A stretch of DNA of 64,000 nucleotides from Brachionus plicatilis (taxonomy: Eukaryota > Rotifera > Eurotatoria > Ploima > Brachionidae). Each line of letters opens with the position of its first letter. The first letter of the stretch is position 1. The DNA lies in contig QEOQ01000508.1 in assembly GCA_010279815.1 (NCBI GenBank), positions 2,353,013 through 2,417,012 on the forward strand. The letters are read 5' to 3'. Made by a program: the position numbers and the translations under genes. Below, piece after piece: positions 1 through 10,729 of this stretch. The notes under the pieces are model-generated. The model was given only the letters and a program-made list of their open reading frames with translations, did no database searches and had not been told where the DNA came from.

Positions 1-365
1 TGACTATTTATTTTTCTGCAATAATGGTTAGGCTATTCTCTTTCAAATAATTGGTGGTCGGAAGGTTTATCGCTGTCTTGAAAACATATGGTCCGTTAAC
101 AGCAACTCAGGATTTTACTTATTGTTACTAGTTTTACAAGTCAAAATCTAGGTCTTGTGGTCCAACTGATACTTTTGCGTAAAAGTTCATCAAATTCTCT
201 ACAAAAAGGTATGTGGTCGGAATTTTTGGATAATTCCTAATACCATCCGACCGTGGTCCGTTTTTTAGTAAAAACAGGTGGTCGGTGTTTTAGCATAAGC
301 CAAAAAAACAGGGGTTTTTGGTAAAAAAAAGGTAAAAACTTACATATTTTTTATGTTTTTCAACT
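1..365. other. AT-rich flank with GTGGTC repeats
   Basis: No coding region is visible. The stretch carries several spaced copies of a GTGGTCGG/GTGGTCC motif (near 53, 158, 211, 251 and 281). Such clustered short motifs resemble the subterminal repeats of a DNA transposon whose other end would lie outside the window. No terminal inverted repeat can be matched here, so this is only a suggestion. Confidence 0.3.
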
Positions 366-367
366 TA

Positions 368-753
368 CAGTAGTGTTTTGACATTTGTGTTTTTACGTAA
401 ATTTACGTAATTTTACGCATAACAATAATTTTTTAAAAAAATTTGAAAAAAACATTGAATTTCTAAAAAAAAAAATTAAAATTTTACTTTTTTACTTAAT
501 TTAACGTAAAAACCTTTTTCTTTCATGGTTAAAAATGGTAAAAAATTTTAAAAATTTTGGAAGCCGAATTGTGCCAAGAGATTTTGGCTGAAGATTTGAT
601 CCCATTTGCTAAAAAAAGAGATAAAAAAAAAATTGATTTCAATTTTAAGTTGCACCAAGATAATGACCCAAAACATACGTGAGCGATTTGCTTAATTAAT
701 TTACGTAAATTTCCGTAATTTTAAGTAAAAACACAATTGTCAGATCACTACTG
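368..753. mobile_element. Small TIR element (MITE), TA target site
   Basis: The ends form an inverted repeat: CAGTAGTG at the left and its complement CACTACTG at the right, each flanked by TA. The inner parts of both arms are rich in TTACGTAA-type motifs in inverse order. Length about 386 bp with no coding capacity. A TA target duplication with CAGT ends fits a non-autonomous Tc1/mariner-like element. Confidence 0.55.
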
Positions 754-888
754 TAAATCGAAAAAAAATCATTAATTTAACATAAGAATAATAGAGAAAA
801 TTACCAGTTTTAATTTAAAATAAAAATCATTAAGATTGATGAAATTTTACAGAAATTGTTAGACTAGAAATTAATTTAGCCAACTAAA

Positions 889-1035
889 GTTTATGATTTC
901 GGGGCTATATAGAAAAAATTACTTTTTTTAACAGTTTATAGCATTATTTTGAGTAAAATTATACAACAAAATGTAAAAAAATGTTTTTAAAATTTATCAA
1001 AAATAAAATTTTTGTCAAAAAATTGAACTTTTTTG
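889..1035 (+). repeat. Dispersed repeat, copy 1
   Basis: About 145 bp nearly identical to 2282-2429, starting GTTTATGATTTCGGGG and ending in a GTCAAAAAATT stretch. No coding capacity. The second copy interrupts the left inverted repeat of the element at 2260-3345, so this is a mobile sequence. Confidence 0.7.
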
Positions 1036-2176
1036 GCCGAATTTTTGAAGTTTGACTTGAAATAACGCAATTTTACATAATTTTATATGATTTTACGTGA
1101 GCTAACATTTTATTACATCCTTGATTTGATGTAATTTTATGTATTCTTACATTTTTTCATGTAAAATTACGTAAAATGATGTAATATCACACGTACTACA
1201 GTCTAAAGTAAAATACTTTATATATCAATTAAGATTTAGCATTAGATTTAATCAAACGTGAAGTTAAATATTCATGTTTTTTTTCAGTTCAAAAAATACA
1301 AAAATTTTTTTTGATTGAAAAATAAAATAGAGTTGGTTATATGATTTGTTGGGAAAAACTTGAAAAAAGTGGTAAGGCGAGTGCCTTTTCATATTACGCA
1401 CCGTCCCTAAATCTAATTCAGAAATTTCATATTTTTTTTCAGATTGACAAAAAAAATTTATATTTGACATTAAACTTTTTTTTATTTATTCCATTATTTA
1501 CTCTTATAAAATTGAATTTACAAGCATGAATTTCCAGTTTTAATAAAACTTTAAACTTTATTTAAATAAATTTTAAGTTTATTTCTAATTTTTTTTTATT
1601 TGGCTTCAAAATTTCGTATTCCTCTATAAGGATTCCTAATATTACCCGTTCTGCGTTTAAGTAAAACACTGTATATAAAGACACTAAATGTTAATAGCTA
1701 ATAGTTGTTTTATTATCCATTTTATACTTTTTTAAATAACTGTTAAGTTCACCTTTATAATAAATTAAATTAGTTTAATTTTTTTGGCCATACCAAATTT
1801 TTGGACAACGCGCCGCTTCTGAGAAAATTTTAAACATTTTGAAATTTTTTCAAATAATTTTAAAGTTTTCATAAAAACAAAAAGCTGGATAATACTGTAC
1901 TTAAAATTAGGAAAAAAAGCTTAATAAATAGAAAAAAAATTTATTGTTCACTGGCCTAAATAAATGGCTTAATTTTTTAAATTTCTAAATTAAAGCTAAG
2001 TTAGATGTTAAAAATTCAAAACTTTATCAGCCCTTTAGCAACACGATTTTTTCGATTGCAGTAGCGTTCATTATCCCATATTTTGTTCAATTTTACCCCG
2101 GAAATTAACTCGTATACTCCAAATTTTATATTTTTTTTATTCACAAATTTTTGAAAATTATTTACTAATTTTGTAC
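1036..2176. other. AT-rich sequence, no gene seen
   Basis: Very AT-rich, with scattered TTACGTAA-like motifs (1070-1200) and a CACTGTATATAAA stretch near 1665 that recurs in altered form near 12325 and 51555, probably the end of another small element. The ORFs here are short and look like chance products. Confidence 0.4.
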
Positions 2177-2259
2177 AGAGTTGTTTAAAAGTCCCAAAAA
2201 AAAGTCCAAGTCGGGTTTTTTTTTTAAATTTGCTAGATCAGGCTTCATATCAAAAAATT

Positions 2260-3345
2260 GGGTCTTGCCTATTATGTGCCTGTTTATGATTTCGGGGCTA
2301 TATAGAAAAAATTACTTTTTTAACAGTTTATAGCATTATTTTGAGTAAAATTATACAACAAAATGTAAAAAAATGTTTTTAAAATTTATCAAAAATAAAA
2401 TTTTTGTCAAAAAATTTGACTTTTTTTGTTGGTCACATGTTATATGACCAGTGACTTTATGTCGATTTGGTGACCAGGTATTTTTTCTGACTGGTCACAT
2501 ATTCACTGGTCACCTAATATGTGATCAGGCAAAATTATTTATTTGGTAAAAAATGTTTATAAACAATTTTAACCTGGTCACCTAAATAAACGTTTGGTCA
2601 CGAAAATTTTGCAATTGGTCACATAAATTTCTTTTAAGTTAAATAAAATTTAATTGAAAATATAATCAAATAATTGCAGTTGCAACTATACTTGCAAGAT
2701 TTGATTTTTTTTCATTATTCTTGATGTAATATGAAAATTTTTTAAGCGATGACGTAAAATTGAAGTAATATTAATAATAATCAAAAAGTTTTTACAATTA
2801 TTTAGAAAAAAATGGAAAACGAGAATGATTTAAAAAAAAATTTTTAACAAACTTGTAGATTTAGGCTTAATATTTTCTGTAAAAAAATGTACGAAAGAAA
2901 ATTGTAGAAAAAAAGCTCAAAATATGAACTTAAATTAGAAAAGTTTTCAAAAATTGCTTCTGAAGCGATACAGTCTGCTGTAAAAAAAGTTCTGAGCAAA
3001 AAAAAAAAACCAAATAGCTTGCCCGGAGTGCGAGAAATTAATGAAAAATGAGCGTAGTGTAAAGCAACGCATCGCAAAAATGCATAACTAATTTTTTTTA
3101 TTGAATTTTTAAAATTTTAAATTAATATATAAATTGGTCACGTAAATAAAAAAACTGGTCACATAAATTTAATAACGGGTCACTAGTGTGGCACCAATAA
3201 TAAAATTAAAAAAAAAAAATTCTTTATTTTAATAATAATATTGCCTGGTCACATATTAGGTGACCAGTGAATATGTGACCAGTCAGAAAAAATACCTGGT
3301 CACCAAATCGACATAAAGTCACTGGTCACAAAACAGGCAAGACCC
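2260..3345. mobile_element. Non-autonomous TIR transposon with GGTCAC repeats, 8-bp TSD
   Basis: A 1086-bp element beginning GGGTCTTGCCT and ending with the complement. The flanks AAAAAATT (2252-2259 and 3346-3353) can be read as an 8-bp target duplication, although the A-run leaves the exact edge ambiguous. The arms are about 100 bp long and carry many GGTCAC/GTGACC motifs in both orientations. The left arm is interrupted by the dispersed repeat at 2282-2429. Inside are only short lysine-rich ORFs, one containing a CPEC...H-like stretch around 3020-3085, too short to call a transposase. The 8-bp duplication suggests hAT or P-type mobilisation. Confidence 0.7.
2282..2429 (+). repeat. Dispersed repeat, copy 2
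   Basis: Near-identical to 889-1035 in the same orientation. It lies between position 11 of the left inverted repeat and the rest of that arm, whereas the right arm is uninterrupted. This places its arrival after the 2260-3345 element was formed. Confidence 0.65.
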
Positions 3346-3568
3346 AAAAAATTTATATAATCTTGGGTTGTCAAATGCAAATAGATTTGCCATATTTCAT
3401 AATTTTCTTGCAATTTTAGCATAAAAGTCTTCACAATTCTTCTAAAGTATTCAAAATTTTATAGCCCGGACTTGGACTTGTGACTTTTAAACAACTCTGA
3501 TTTTTATCATAATAAAGAACTTTAAATATTTTCGGAAATTTTAAAATTTAAATTTTTTTATCTTATAC

Positions 3569-6127
3569 ATGAATCTAAAATATTTGAGAAAATTTTTGTT
3601 AAAGAATAAATCTTTGGCGGGTGCAAATGTTCCGACTGAGATACCCGAACAATTTGACAGCAAAAAAGTGGACACAGAACAAACAATTGCAGAAGCTGTA
3701 TGCAACGAAAACATAGATGAAGGAAAATTGATAAAAATAGAAGATGGAGAAGAAAGAGCCAAGCCGCTAATAAAAAAAGTGTCCATAGTTGACCAAATGT
3801 TGGAAAGCTTAGTCACCAAATATACCACGCCAGCCACTCAGCCAGTTCCAACTCAACCACAAACAACAAAAACCAAACCAAAAGAAATTGTGAAAGAAAC
3901 TAAACAAGTTTTGAATTTAAATTCCTCATTAGCCCTTGATTTAAATGGACAAGGCGCTGGCGGTTCGGAAGACCATGTGCCACGGCTAAAATTCACTGTC
4001 AAAAATGGACTAGAAACCAAAAGCCAAATTGACACAATTGACAATTTTGACGAAAATGCCAATGACGGCCTGGAAAAAGCGCCTGAATCTATTCTCTGGA
4101 AGCCCATTTGCACCGACGAAAACATCAGCGAAAAAGATGACAAAGCAAAGACTGAAGAAGCAGTGGCAAACAAAGCGGACCCAGCTTCGAGCTCTAAGCA
4201 CAAAAAGAAGAAGAAAAATAAGGACAAAAATAAGAGTAAGGAAAAGGACAAGGAGAAAAAGCACAAAAAAAAATCCGAAAAAGACAAATCGGACAATGAC
4301 GAGGAAGCTGCCAAGAAAAAAGAGGACAAAAAATTGAAAAAACTGCTAAAAAAACAAAAGAAAAAAATGGAAAAAGCGGCCACACTGACCAACGCGGTCA
4401 CCTCTGGGCCAGACACTTCGGCAATTGCTTCTTCATTTACCACAACAGTGGAAACTAGCCAAATTTTGCTGGACCATGACGAAACAAAAAAAGAAATCGA
4501 ACCACAAAGCATGCTGCAACAAAGTCCACAAGATTTGTCCATGAAGCCCAAAAAAACTCTGCTGAACACCAATTCAACATCGACACCCATTAATGCCCAA
4601 AAAGCCTCTCTAAACCTAAAGCAAAATGAGCCCAAATTGCCCAAACTAAAGCTTAAACTGAACGCCAGCGATGCTAGTGCCAAACCTAGAGCCAGCTCTT
4701 CCCAGGACAATGTGGAACCTCTTAATTTTTCCACTCCTCAGCAAACTTCGAGCCAGAGGCCAGTGTCCCAGAGTGCACAGCGCATCAATCCACAGCCGAA
4801 GACCAGTCGACCAGTGAACATGAATCAATCGATGCCGTCAAGGGACATCGAACTTGGAGAAGTAGTGCAGCCAAAAACAGTGGCAAAAAATCCGCCATCT
4901 CTGGTGAAACAAAAATCGCAGCTGTCCAATGCGGGTTCAAAGGCCCAGACGCATGAGCCAGCCAAGCAGGCGGCCAAGCCACACCAACAAGCCAAAAATG
5001 CACCACAACAGCCCAAAAAAGATGCTCAAAAAGTCCGGCCCTCCACCTCCAACAATTCAAATCAGTCCAACAACCAATTTTCGCACATACACCAGGATCA
5101 AATATTGTTCCAAGAAGCGTTGGCACAAGAGGTCCAAAACGCGCTAGCCCAAGAAGCTCTGGCCAGAGAGGCTCTTCTCCAAGAGGCCTACAACAACCCT
5201 CAACTTCTGCCACTTATTTTGCCTTTGCTCCAAGCTCAAAATCAAGTGATGAACCCTCAGTTTGATCTGAACGCCCTAATAGCCCAAGCTAGCCTGCAAA
5301 CACTCACCACAAGTCAAATACTAGAAGCTCAGCAATTGACTCAGCAACAGATGGCCGCTCAGTACGGCACGACCAGCACCAATCCGAACAAGAAGCGAAA
5401 GACCATGGACATGGAGGCCAAAAGTCAAAACACAAGTCTTAATCGATCGCAAAACAAGCCAAAGTCAAGCCAGTCTTTGGACCAGTCAATGAAACGCAAT
5501 GACGTTTCTCAGCAAGAATATGTGCACCAGGATTTTGTAAATTTTCAGCACGATGAAAGCGCTTTGAATCCGGTTGACGAGGCCAATGAGTACAAGTGGC
5601 ACCAAATGAGGGTCAAGCAGGAAGAGGAGTCTTTGCTTGAGCAAGTGCACGCGTTGAACATGTCCAGGCTGACTCCGGCAAAGAAAAACAGCTCCTTTAG
5701 TCCGAATGTAAACTCGACACCTGATGCCAAGAGGAGATTAGAGGCAAATGATCAAATGAGAAAAAACTCGGCCATGAAAATTATTGGTCAAGTTGTGCAA
5801 GAGACAGAAATAGCTTCGAATCAGTATTGGTCTTGTCCGGCGTGTGCCAAGTCCGACGAGTCGGCTCCCATGATAGCCTGTGACTCGTGTGACGATTGGT
5901 ACCATTGGCAATGCGTTGGCTTGACTGAGGAGCCGCCCAAAAATCAAAATTGGTACTGTCATAAGTGTGGCGCCAAGGGCGAGTCGCGCAATGAGCTCGA
6001 GGTTGATGTTGAATCGTATGAGCCTGTGGATGCCTGCACTCCGCTGCCCACTGGTTTGGTGCAAGGCCAGCCAAGTGCGCCCTCCGACTATTTGTCTAAT
6101 TTGAAAATAAAAAAAAAGAAAAAATGA
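3569..6127 (+). CDS. TAF3: TAF3-like TFIID subunit, large C-terminal exon with PHD finger
   Basis: 852 codons open to a stop at 6127. The C-terminus holds a complete C4HC3 PHD finger with C756, C759, C771, C774, H779, C782, C797 and C800. Its spacing and the DSCDDWYHW stretch match TAF3, whose PHD finger reads H3K4me3 at promoters as part of TFIID. D763, M768 and W777 occupy the positions of the methyl-lysine-binding residues of human TAF3. A lysine/glutamate-rich block spans about 210-270, a Q/A/L-rich block about 520-600, and a likely nuclear signal KKRK lies near 608. The N-terminal histone fold of TAF3, which pairs with TAF10, is not in this ORF. The first codons are AT-rich and intron-like, and a plausible splice acceptor (TTAAAG) sits just before AATAAATCT near 3605. 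An upstream exon outside the readable part of the window is therefore likely, and the ATG may not be the true start. The antisense ORFs here are shadows. Confidence 0.85.
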   Translation: MNLKYLRKFLLKNKSLAGANVPTEIPEQFDSKKVDTEQTIAEAVCNENIDEGKLIKIEDGEERAKPLIKKVSIVDQMLESLVTKYTTPATQPVPTQPQTTKTKPKEIVKETKQVLNLNSSLALDLNGQGAGGSEDHVPRLKFTVKNGLETKSQIDTIDNFDENANDGLEKAPESILWKPICTDENISEKDDKAKTEEAVANKADPASSSKHKKKKKNKDKNKSKEKDKEKKHKKKSEKDKSDNDEEAAKKKEDKKLKKLLKKQKKKMEKAATLTNAVTSGPDTSAIASSFTTTVETSQILLDHDETKKEIEPQSMLQQSPQDLSMKPKKTLLNTNSTSTPINAQKASLNLKQNEPKLPKLKLKLNASDASAKPRASSSQDNVEPLNFSTPQQTSSQRPVSQSAQRINPQPKTSRPVNMNQSMPSRDIELGEVVQPKTVAKNPPSLVKQKSQLSNAGSKAQTHEPAKQAAKPHQQAKNAPQQPKKDAQKVRPSTSNNSNQSNNQFSHIHQDQILFQEALAQEVQNALAQEALAREALLQEAYNNPQLLPLILPLLQAQNQVMNPQFDLNALIAQASLQTLTTSQILEAQQLTQQQMAAQYGTTSTNPNKKRKTMDMEAKSQNTSLNRSQNKPKSSQSLDQSMKRNDVSQQEYVHQDFVNFQHDESALNPVDEANEYKWHQMRVKQEEESLLEQVHALNMSRLTPAKKNSSFSPNVNSTPDAKRRLEANDQMRKNSAMKIIGQVVQETEIASNQYWSCPACAKSDESAPMIACDSCDDWYHWQCVGLTEEPPKNQNWYCHKCGAKGESRNELEVDVESYEPVDACTPLPTGLVQGQPSAPSDYLSNLKIKKKKK

Positions 6128-6245
6128 TTTCATTTTTTCGTTTTTTTTTTTTGTTGTCGAAATCCACTCTTTCTCGAATTGAAAAAATTTAAAATACAGT
6201 ATTTTTTTTTTTTTTGCTATTTTTTTTAAATTAATCTTTTTGTTT

Positions 6246-6251
6246 AATAAA
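6246..6251 (+). promoter_or_regulatory. Polyadenylation signal of the TAF3-like gene
   Basis: AATAAA about 119 bases after the stop codon, followed by AT-rich sequence. Confidence 0.5.
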
Positions 6252-6747
6252 ATATTTTTTTTTCGAAAATTAAAAAGAATGAATTTCACTTAAAGTGAGT
6301 GAGACATATTGAGATTTTTGCATGTTTTATTGGCATTTTTGAATAGAATGAAAAATGTTTTGATTGAATCTATAGAAATCATAATTTTAACTTAAATATA
6401 TATTGACCATTGGAAATGTAAGAATAAAAAAAAAAATCAATTAATCCTGGCAGCAGCAAACCTTAAGCCGAGTGTTGCCGACGATTCTATCCTTTGCTCG
6501 TCTAATTAATTGTCTTAAAATTTTAATATTTTTCCTTTTAAAATGTTCATTTTGAAAGACTCTAAAATCGATTTTTTTAATAAATTAAAAAAAACCAAAA
6601 AAAAAACACAAAAATTTCGATATGAATAAATTTTTTTTACCCTTAACTGTAGATCTTTTTTATTAATTCTCACTCAAATGTCAATAAAAAAAAAGAAGTT
6701 CATTTATCATAATACCGATTGAAACCCTTTAAAAATACTCTACCCAT

Positions 6748-7719
6748 CAGGGATGTGCATTAAGTACTCAAATCGTATTTTCAATACTTAAGTAAATGGA
6801 CCATATTTTTAAGTAAATACTTAAGTATTTATCAGGATACTTAGGTACTTAAATTTATTTGAATAAAATATCAAAAAAAAAAGCTATTTTTTATCAAAAT
6901 TTTATTGCAAAAATTTGGGCTTAATACAAATTAATTAAATTTAGTAAAAATTCTTTTTAATTACCTAACTATTAATGTTACATATAGTTACATTTTAAAA
7001 AAATTAAGGAAGAAAAATTTTTATCTGTTAGCTTAGCTCGGTTTGGCCTAAGGATGTTTCCCCCTATGCTAAAAGTTCTTTCAACTGAAGCTGTAAAATT
7101 TTCCCACGGTCTTTCAATAGCGGACTTTTCATAGTCAAAGTTTGAAATAATCCGAGGATGTTGCTTAGGTAAAAAAGGTTGAGAAGGTTTTGTTTTATTC
7201 TGAAAACCACGACCGATTATCATCTAAGTTAGACAAAGAGAGAGTTAATTTGAATCGAAGATTAGATTTTTTGGATTGGGACAATAATCAAGAATGGTTG
7301 AGACCAATAATAAAAGTTTCTTTTGTTTGTAAAAAAAAGTGTTGAGAGAATTTTTGTATAGCGGTTAAATTTCAAAGCAGTGTGTTTTTGATTTAATACA
7401 ACAAGTTAAACGAAGGAGAGTCTTCTTCAAGCTTTATTGTTCTCTATTTAACAAATAAGTAATACTGCAAAAAAAAATTATGTTTAATTGGTGTGTGAAA
7501 TAAAATTTTTTTATTTGCAATCATAAACAAATGATATAAAAAAAAATCTGAAATTATGAATGTTAGTCAAAAAGTTAAGTATTTTTAAATACTTAAGTAA
7601 ATTCGGTCTTACTTAAGTACTTAAAAAAATTCGAATTTTTCAAAATTTATACTTAAGTATTTACTTAACTTTATTTTTTTTTAAGTACTTAAGTACTTAA
7701 TACTTAATGCACATCCCTG
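6748..7719. mobile_element. hAT transposon relic
   Basis: The 972-bp element has CAGGGATGTGCATTAAGTA at its left end and the complement at its right end. It is flanked by an 8-bp target duplication with one mismatch (CTACCCAT at 6740-6747, CTACCTAT at 7720-7727). The arms are filled with AAGTACTTAA motifs in both orientations, typical subterminal repeats. The interior keeps a piece of hAT transposase on the minus strand. Ends, TSD length and the protein remnant all agree on hAT. Confidence 0.88.
6978..7223 (-). pseudogene. hAT transposase fragment, C-terminal dimerisation region
   Basis: The conceptual protein contains ASVERTFSIGGNILRPNR followed by AKLTDKNFSSLIFLKCN, which matches the conserved C-terminal dimerisation segment of hAT transposases. 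The catalytic N-terminal parts are missing and the frame is open for only 81 codons, so this copy cannot encode an active enzyme. Confidence 0.8.
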
Positions 7720-7727
7720 CTACCTAT

Positions 7728-9060
7728 ACACTCTTTACTTAGATGTCTCATTTATTTGATATGCTATATAATAAGTTGCTTTCTCGCTCCAAATCTAAAC
7801 TTCTTTTAAATCTAAAAAATGAATCAACCAAAATCAGGATAAAAAACTCTTTATAAGATATGTTAAAAACTGTTTTCTCTTCAAAAACGAGTTAATTTTA
7901 TCACTCATAAAGGACTATGAGGATGTTTTTGTTGAGAGCTCAAGAGAACCTGAAAAAAAGTCTCCCTTATCAATTTTTGTCCATTTGTCAATTTCCACGG
8001 GAGTGACTTGCAACAGCCAAATCTTTCAATGTCTAGAAGCTTCCCTTTCTTAATATTGCCATTTTACTTTATGTTTTTTAAATATTATATTTTTTAAATA
8101 TTTTTAAAATTTGCTTAATGTAATAAAATAGATCTGCAAAATACTCTGCAATTTTCTGCATTTTGCTCGCCATTAAAAATTATTCTAATCAACTGTGCAA
8201 GCACATTGCAGATTTTTTGCAGACATATATTTTCGGACTAAGCAAAGTTGCTTAAACATTAAACATTTTACAGAACTAAATTAACCCTTATAGTAAAAAA
8301 GTTATTCAAATTTTTCTGAATTGAAACGATCGAATTGAAATGAACTTTACAACCCCAGTAAAAAATGAATGTTCTAAACTGTATAGACTAGTTTTTTTTT
8401 AATGAATTTTATTTAATTATTTTTAAAAAGAAACTTTTCTGTAAAATGCACACCATCAAAAAATACTCGAATAAACTATGCAATAAATTGCAGAGTTTTG
8501 CAGAGCTTGGAAATCCTTTATAAAAATTTGTACAATATTAAACTCTTTACGGAACCATTTTTGCACAATTAGAAAAAAAAATAATAAAGTTTAATATAAT
8601 TTTTTAATAATTTTTACTTTTTGTACTGTACCCTTAACGCGAAAAAAAAATGTGTTAAAATATTTTTTTTAAAAAACTTAAGTCGAAAATTATACTGAAG
8701 TTTTAAATAAGTATTAAAGAAATTTCTTAAATTAAAATTACAAATTTAATCTTATAATTAATTATACATTTCGTATATAGGCATTAATAATATCTAAAAA
8801 AAATGAGTATTCCAAATGAAACTTCACCAAACTTAAAGCTAAATATATAACAAAAGTGAAGGATTATTTTTGTGTCAACAAAATAATTGTTTTTACCCAT
8901 ATAATAGGCGGGAAAATAAAAAAAAGCGTCTTTTTTTTATTTGTCATCAATCCAAAAACATAAAACCAAAAAAAAATATTATCTGAAAAAAAAAACATAA
9001 AAAAAATACAAAAAGGAAAAATGTATATAAATAATTTAAGAAAAAAAGGCTCAAAAGTTT
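7728..9060. other. AT-rich sequence with TGCAGA-type repeat
   Basis: No gene is visible. About 8130-8635 contains repeated TGCAGA/TCTGCA words and ends with ACTTTTTGTACTGTA. The same words and ending occur at 58690-58965, so this is a degraded copy of a dispersed inverted-repeat family. Confidence 0.4.
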
Positions 9061-9079
9061 AGAAATTTTTTACAATTTA

Positions 9080-9500
9080 CTACTATAAATGCTGGCCTTT
9101 GGCGTTTTAACAAGCCAAAACTCTTATTGGCATAGATTCAATCAATTTTTGTACGTTCTCAGTAGGAATCTTTAGCCATTCTTTGTGTTTAACCTCTTTT
9201 AAATGCTCAATAGAGGCTACTTTAGTGTCTACCAATTTGGCATCCATGTATGACCATGAGTTCTCGATTGAGTTGAGATCTGGTGAACGAGCACACCATG
9301 ACAGAACCTCAATAGTCTGTTCTTTGAACCAGTCGCTTACTGAGTGAGCAGTATGTGCCGAAGCGCCATCTTGCTGAAAATTCCAAGAGTCGTCTGGCTC
9401 AAATAGCAGTTCAACAGATGATAAAATATTGTTTTCCAAGGTGTTGATGTAGACTGAGTGATTGATTCGTCTTGTTTAAATGTTGCATATACCAGTGCCT
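9080..9500 (-). pseudogene. Tc1/mariner transposase, C-terminal part
   Basis: The minus strand encodes FQQDGASAHTAHSV and, about 34 residues later, RSPDLNSIENSW. These are the second aspartate and third acidic residue regions of the Tc1 DDE catalytic domain. The upstream reading (ICNI...RRIN) overlaps in homology with the C-terminal end of the fragment at 46160-46655, which carries the other half of the same family. The sequence upstream of about 9440 contains a stop, so this is a broken copy. Confidence 0.85.
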
Positions 9501-10081
9501 ATAAATATACATTTATGTATTTTACAGTTAAAAAAAAAAATTTTAAGAATAGAATATTTTTTTATGCGTTGAAAAAATTAAATAATGTGACTGCTTTAAT
9601 TATTAAATGAGTGTTTAATTACTAAGAGGTAAACAAATCAAATGAGTGTTTAATAGTATGCTTGTTAAATTAATAATTTATAAAGAGTATTAAATAATCT
9701 TAATGTTGACTTTTTATTAATAAATCGTCATATATAAAAAAAAAAAGATTGGCCTAGTTTTTCGTTAGTAGATAAATGTTTTTTTTAGTAGATAATTTAA
9801 TTTAAAAAAGTAGATAAAATAAATAGTAGATAAATAATTTTTTTAATTAGATAAAAATAGTATTCAAAAGATATTTTTATTCAAATGTAGATAATTGTTT
9901 TCTGAAGTAGATATTTATCAAAAAGTGCTAATTTTTTGTTTTTTGACACTTACACTTCAAAAAATTACCACTTTGAATTAAATTAATTTCTTAATTGCGT
10001 AATATATTAAGCTAAACATATTAATATTAATAATAATAATAATTAATTACAAAATATTCCTAACAGGCTGACTGAAAAGAA

Positions 10082-10369
10082 GGCACTACGCCGTTCGGAG
10101 CTGCCAAAAGGAACTATATATTTATAGACGGAAATAAGTGGTCAAAAAAGGAAAAAAGAGTTACAAAACTTGGCAAAAAACAATTTTACAAGTGTAGCTC
10201 TTGTTCAAAAAAAATGCTTTCGCTTAAGCTTCGAACAAGTCTAGAAGTTCAAGTTTGTATCGAAGATTGTCTCCACCAGCACAGCAACGCTAATTCAAAA
10301 GAAGCATGGGAAAAAAGCAACAATCGGGTATTGGAAATGTACCAGAAAGATAAACTATACAATCTTTAA
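10082..10369 (+). pseudogene. FLYWCH-type zinc-finger fragment
   Basis: The frame reads NYIFIDGNKWSKKEKRV, then YKCSSCSKKM and CIEDCLHQHSN. The order aromatic-rich strand, W, C-x2-C and H-x-H is that of the FLYWCH/WRKY-GCM1 DNA-binding fold found in transposases and derived regulators. There is no ATG in this frame and an in-frame TGA lies just upstream, so an earlier exon or a frame break is implied. It lies inside the GTAGATAA element and probably encoded its DNA-binding protein. Confidence 0.6.
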
Positions 10370-10409
10370 TGTCTCTCATCAAAATTAACTTGTTTTGGCT
10401 TCAAATTCA

Positions 10410-10523
10410 GCAGTCCAAGATCTAGTCGAAAACAATATTCAAATTTCTGAGAAACGTAAATGTGGAAGACCAAAAAAATCTAATAATGAAAGTGAGCAGC
10501 CGTCAAAAAGTTTAAGAAATTAA
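10410..10523 (+). pseudogene. AT-hook tail fragment following the FLYWCH finger
   Basis: After a possible splice acceptor (TTCAAATTCAG) the frame runs AVQDLVENNIQISEKRKC and GRPKKSNN to a stop. RKCGRPKK is a classic AT-hook core that binds the minor groove of AT-rich DNA. It could be the final exon of the FLYWCH reading frame. The phases do not join with any clear donor I can see, so decay or a small deletion is likely. Confidence 0.45.
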
Positions 10524-10729
10524 GTGTCAATTACTTTGTTTGTTTTATTCAAGGTAATTTTTCTTTCTGTTTTTCTTATGTTTTTTTTTAATTATCTATG
10601 TTTGAAAAAATAAATATCTACTATTAAAAACTATTATCTACTTCTTATTGATTTTATCTAATTTTTATTAAAAAAAAATATCTACTAAAAAAAATAATTA
10701 TCTACTGACAAAAAATATACCCAAAAAAG

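Larger units (their letters stand above)
2177..3498. mobile_element. MITE of the AGTTGTTTAAAAGTC family, split by an insertion
   Basis: The outer ends read AGAGTTGTTTAAAA and, inverted, TTTTAAACAACTCT. The two halves (2177-2259 and 3346-3498) match the complete 218-bp copy at 51280-51497 in reverse orientation, including an internal CTTGGGTTGTC stretch. The left half stops and the right half resumes exactly where the element at 2260-3345 is inserted. Other partial copies lie at 22681-23059 and near 33000-33115. Confidence 0.75.
9755..10722. mobile_element. DNA transposon relic with GTAGATAA subterminal repeats
   Basis: Both ends carry several copies of AGTAGATAA, pointing inward on the left (9760-9925) and in complement on the right (10600-10720). 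The outermost words are TTTTTCGTTAGTAGATAA and, inverted, TTATCTACTGACAAAAAA. Between them lie two short coding pieces, a FLYWCH-type zinc finger and an AT-hook. No clear target duplication could be read, so the exact edges are approximate. Confidence 0.55.

Noticed and set aside
2844..3085. Zinc-finger-like CPEC...H piece as a transposase remnant of the GGTCAC element
   Set aside because: A single short C-x2-C with a distant histidine in a lysine-rich frame, opened by a stop; not enough to call a domain.
3853..4734. 293-codon antisense ORF and other minus-strand ORFs under the TAF3-like exon
   Set aside because: Shadows of the lysine-rich coding strand; they show no recognisable domain, while the plus strand has a perfect PHD finger.
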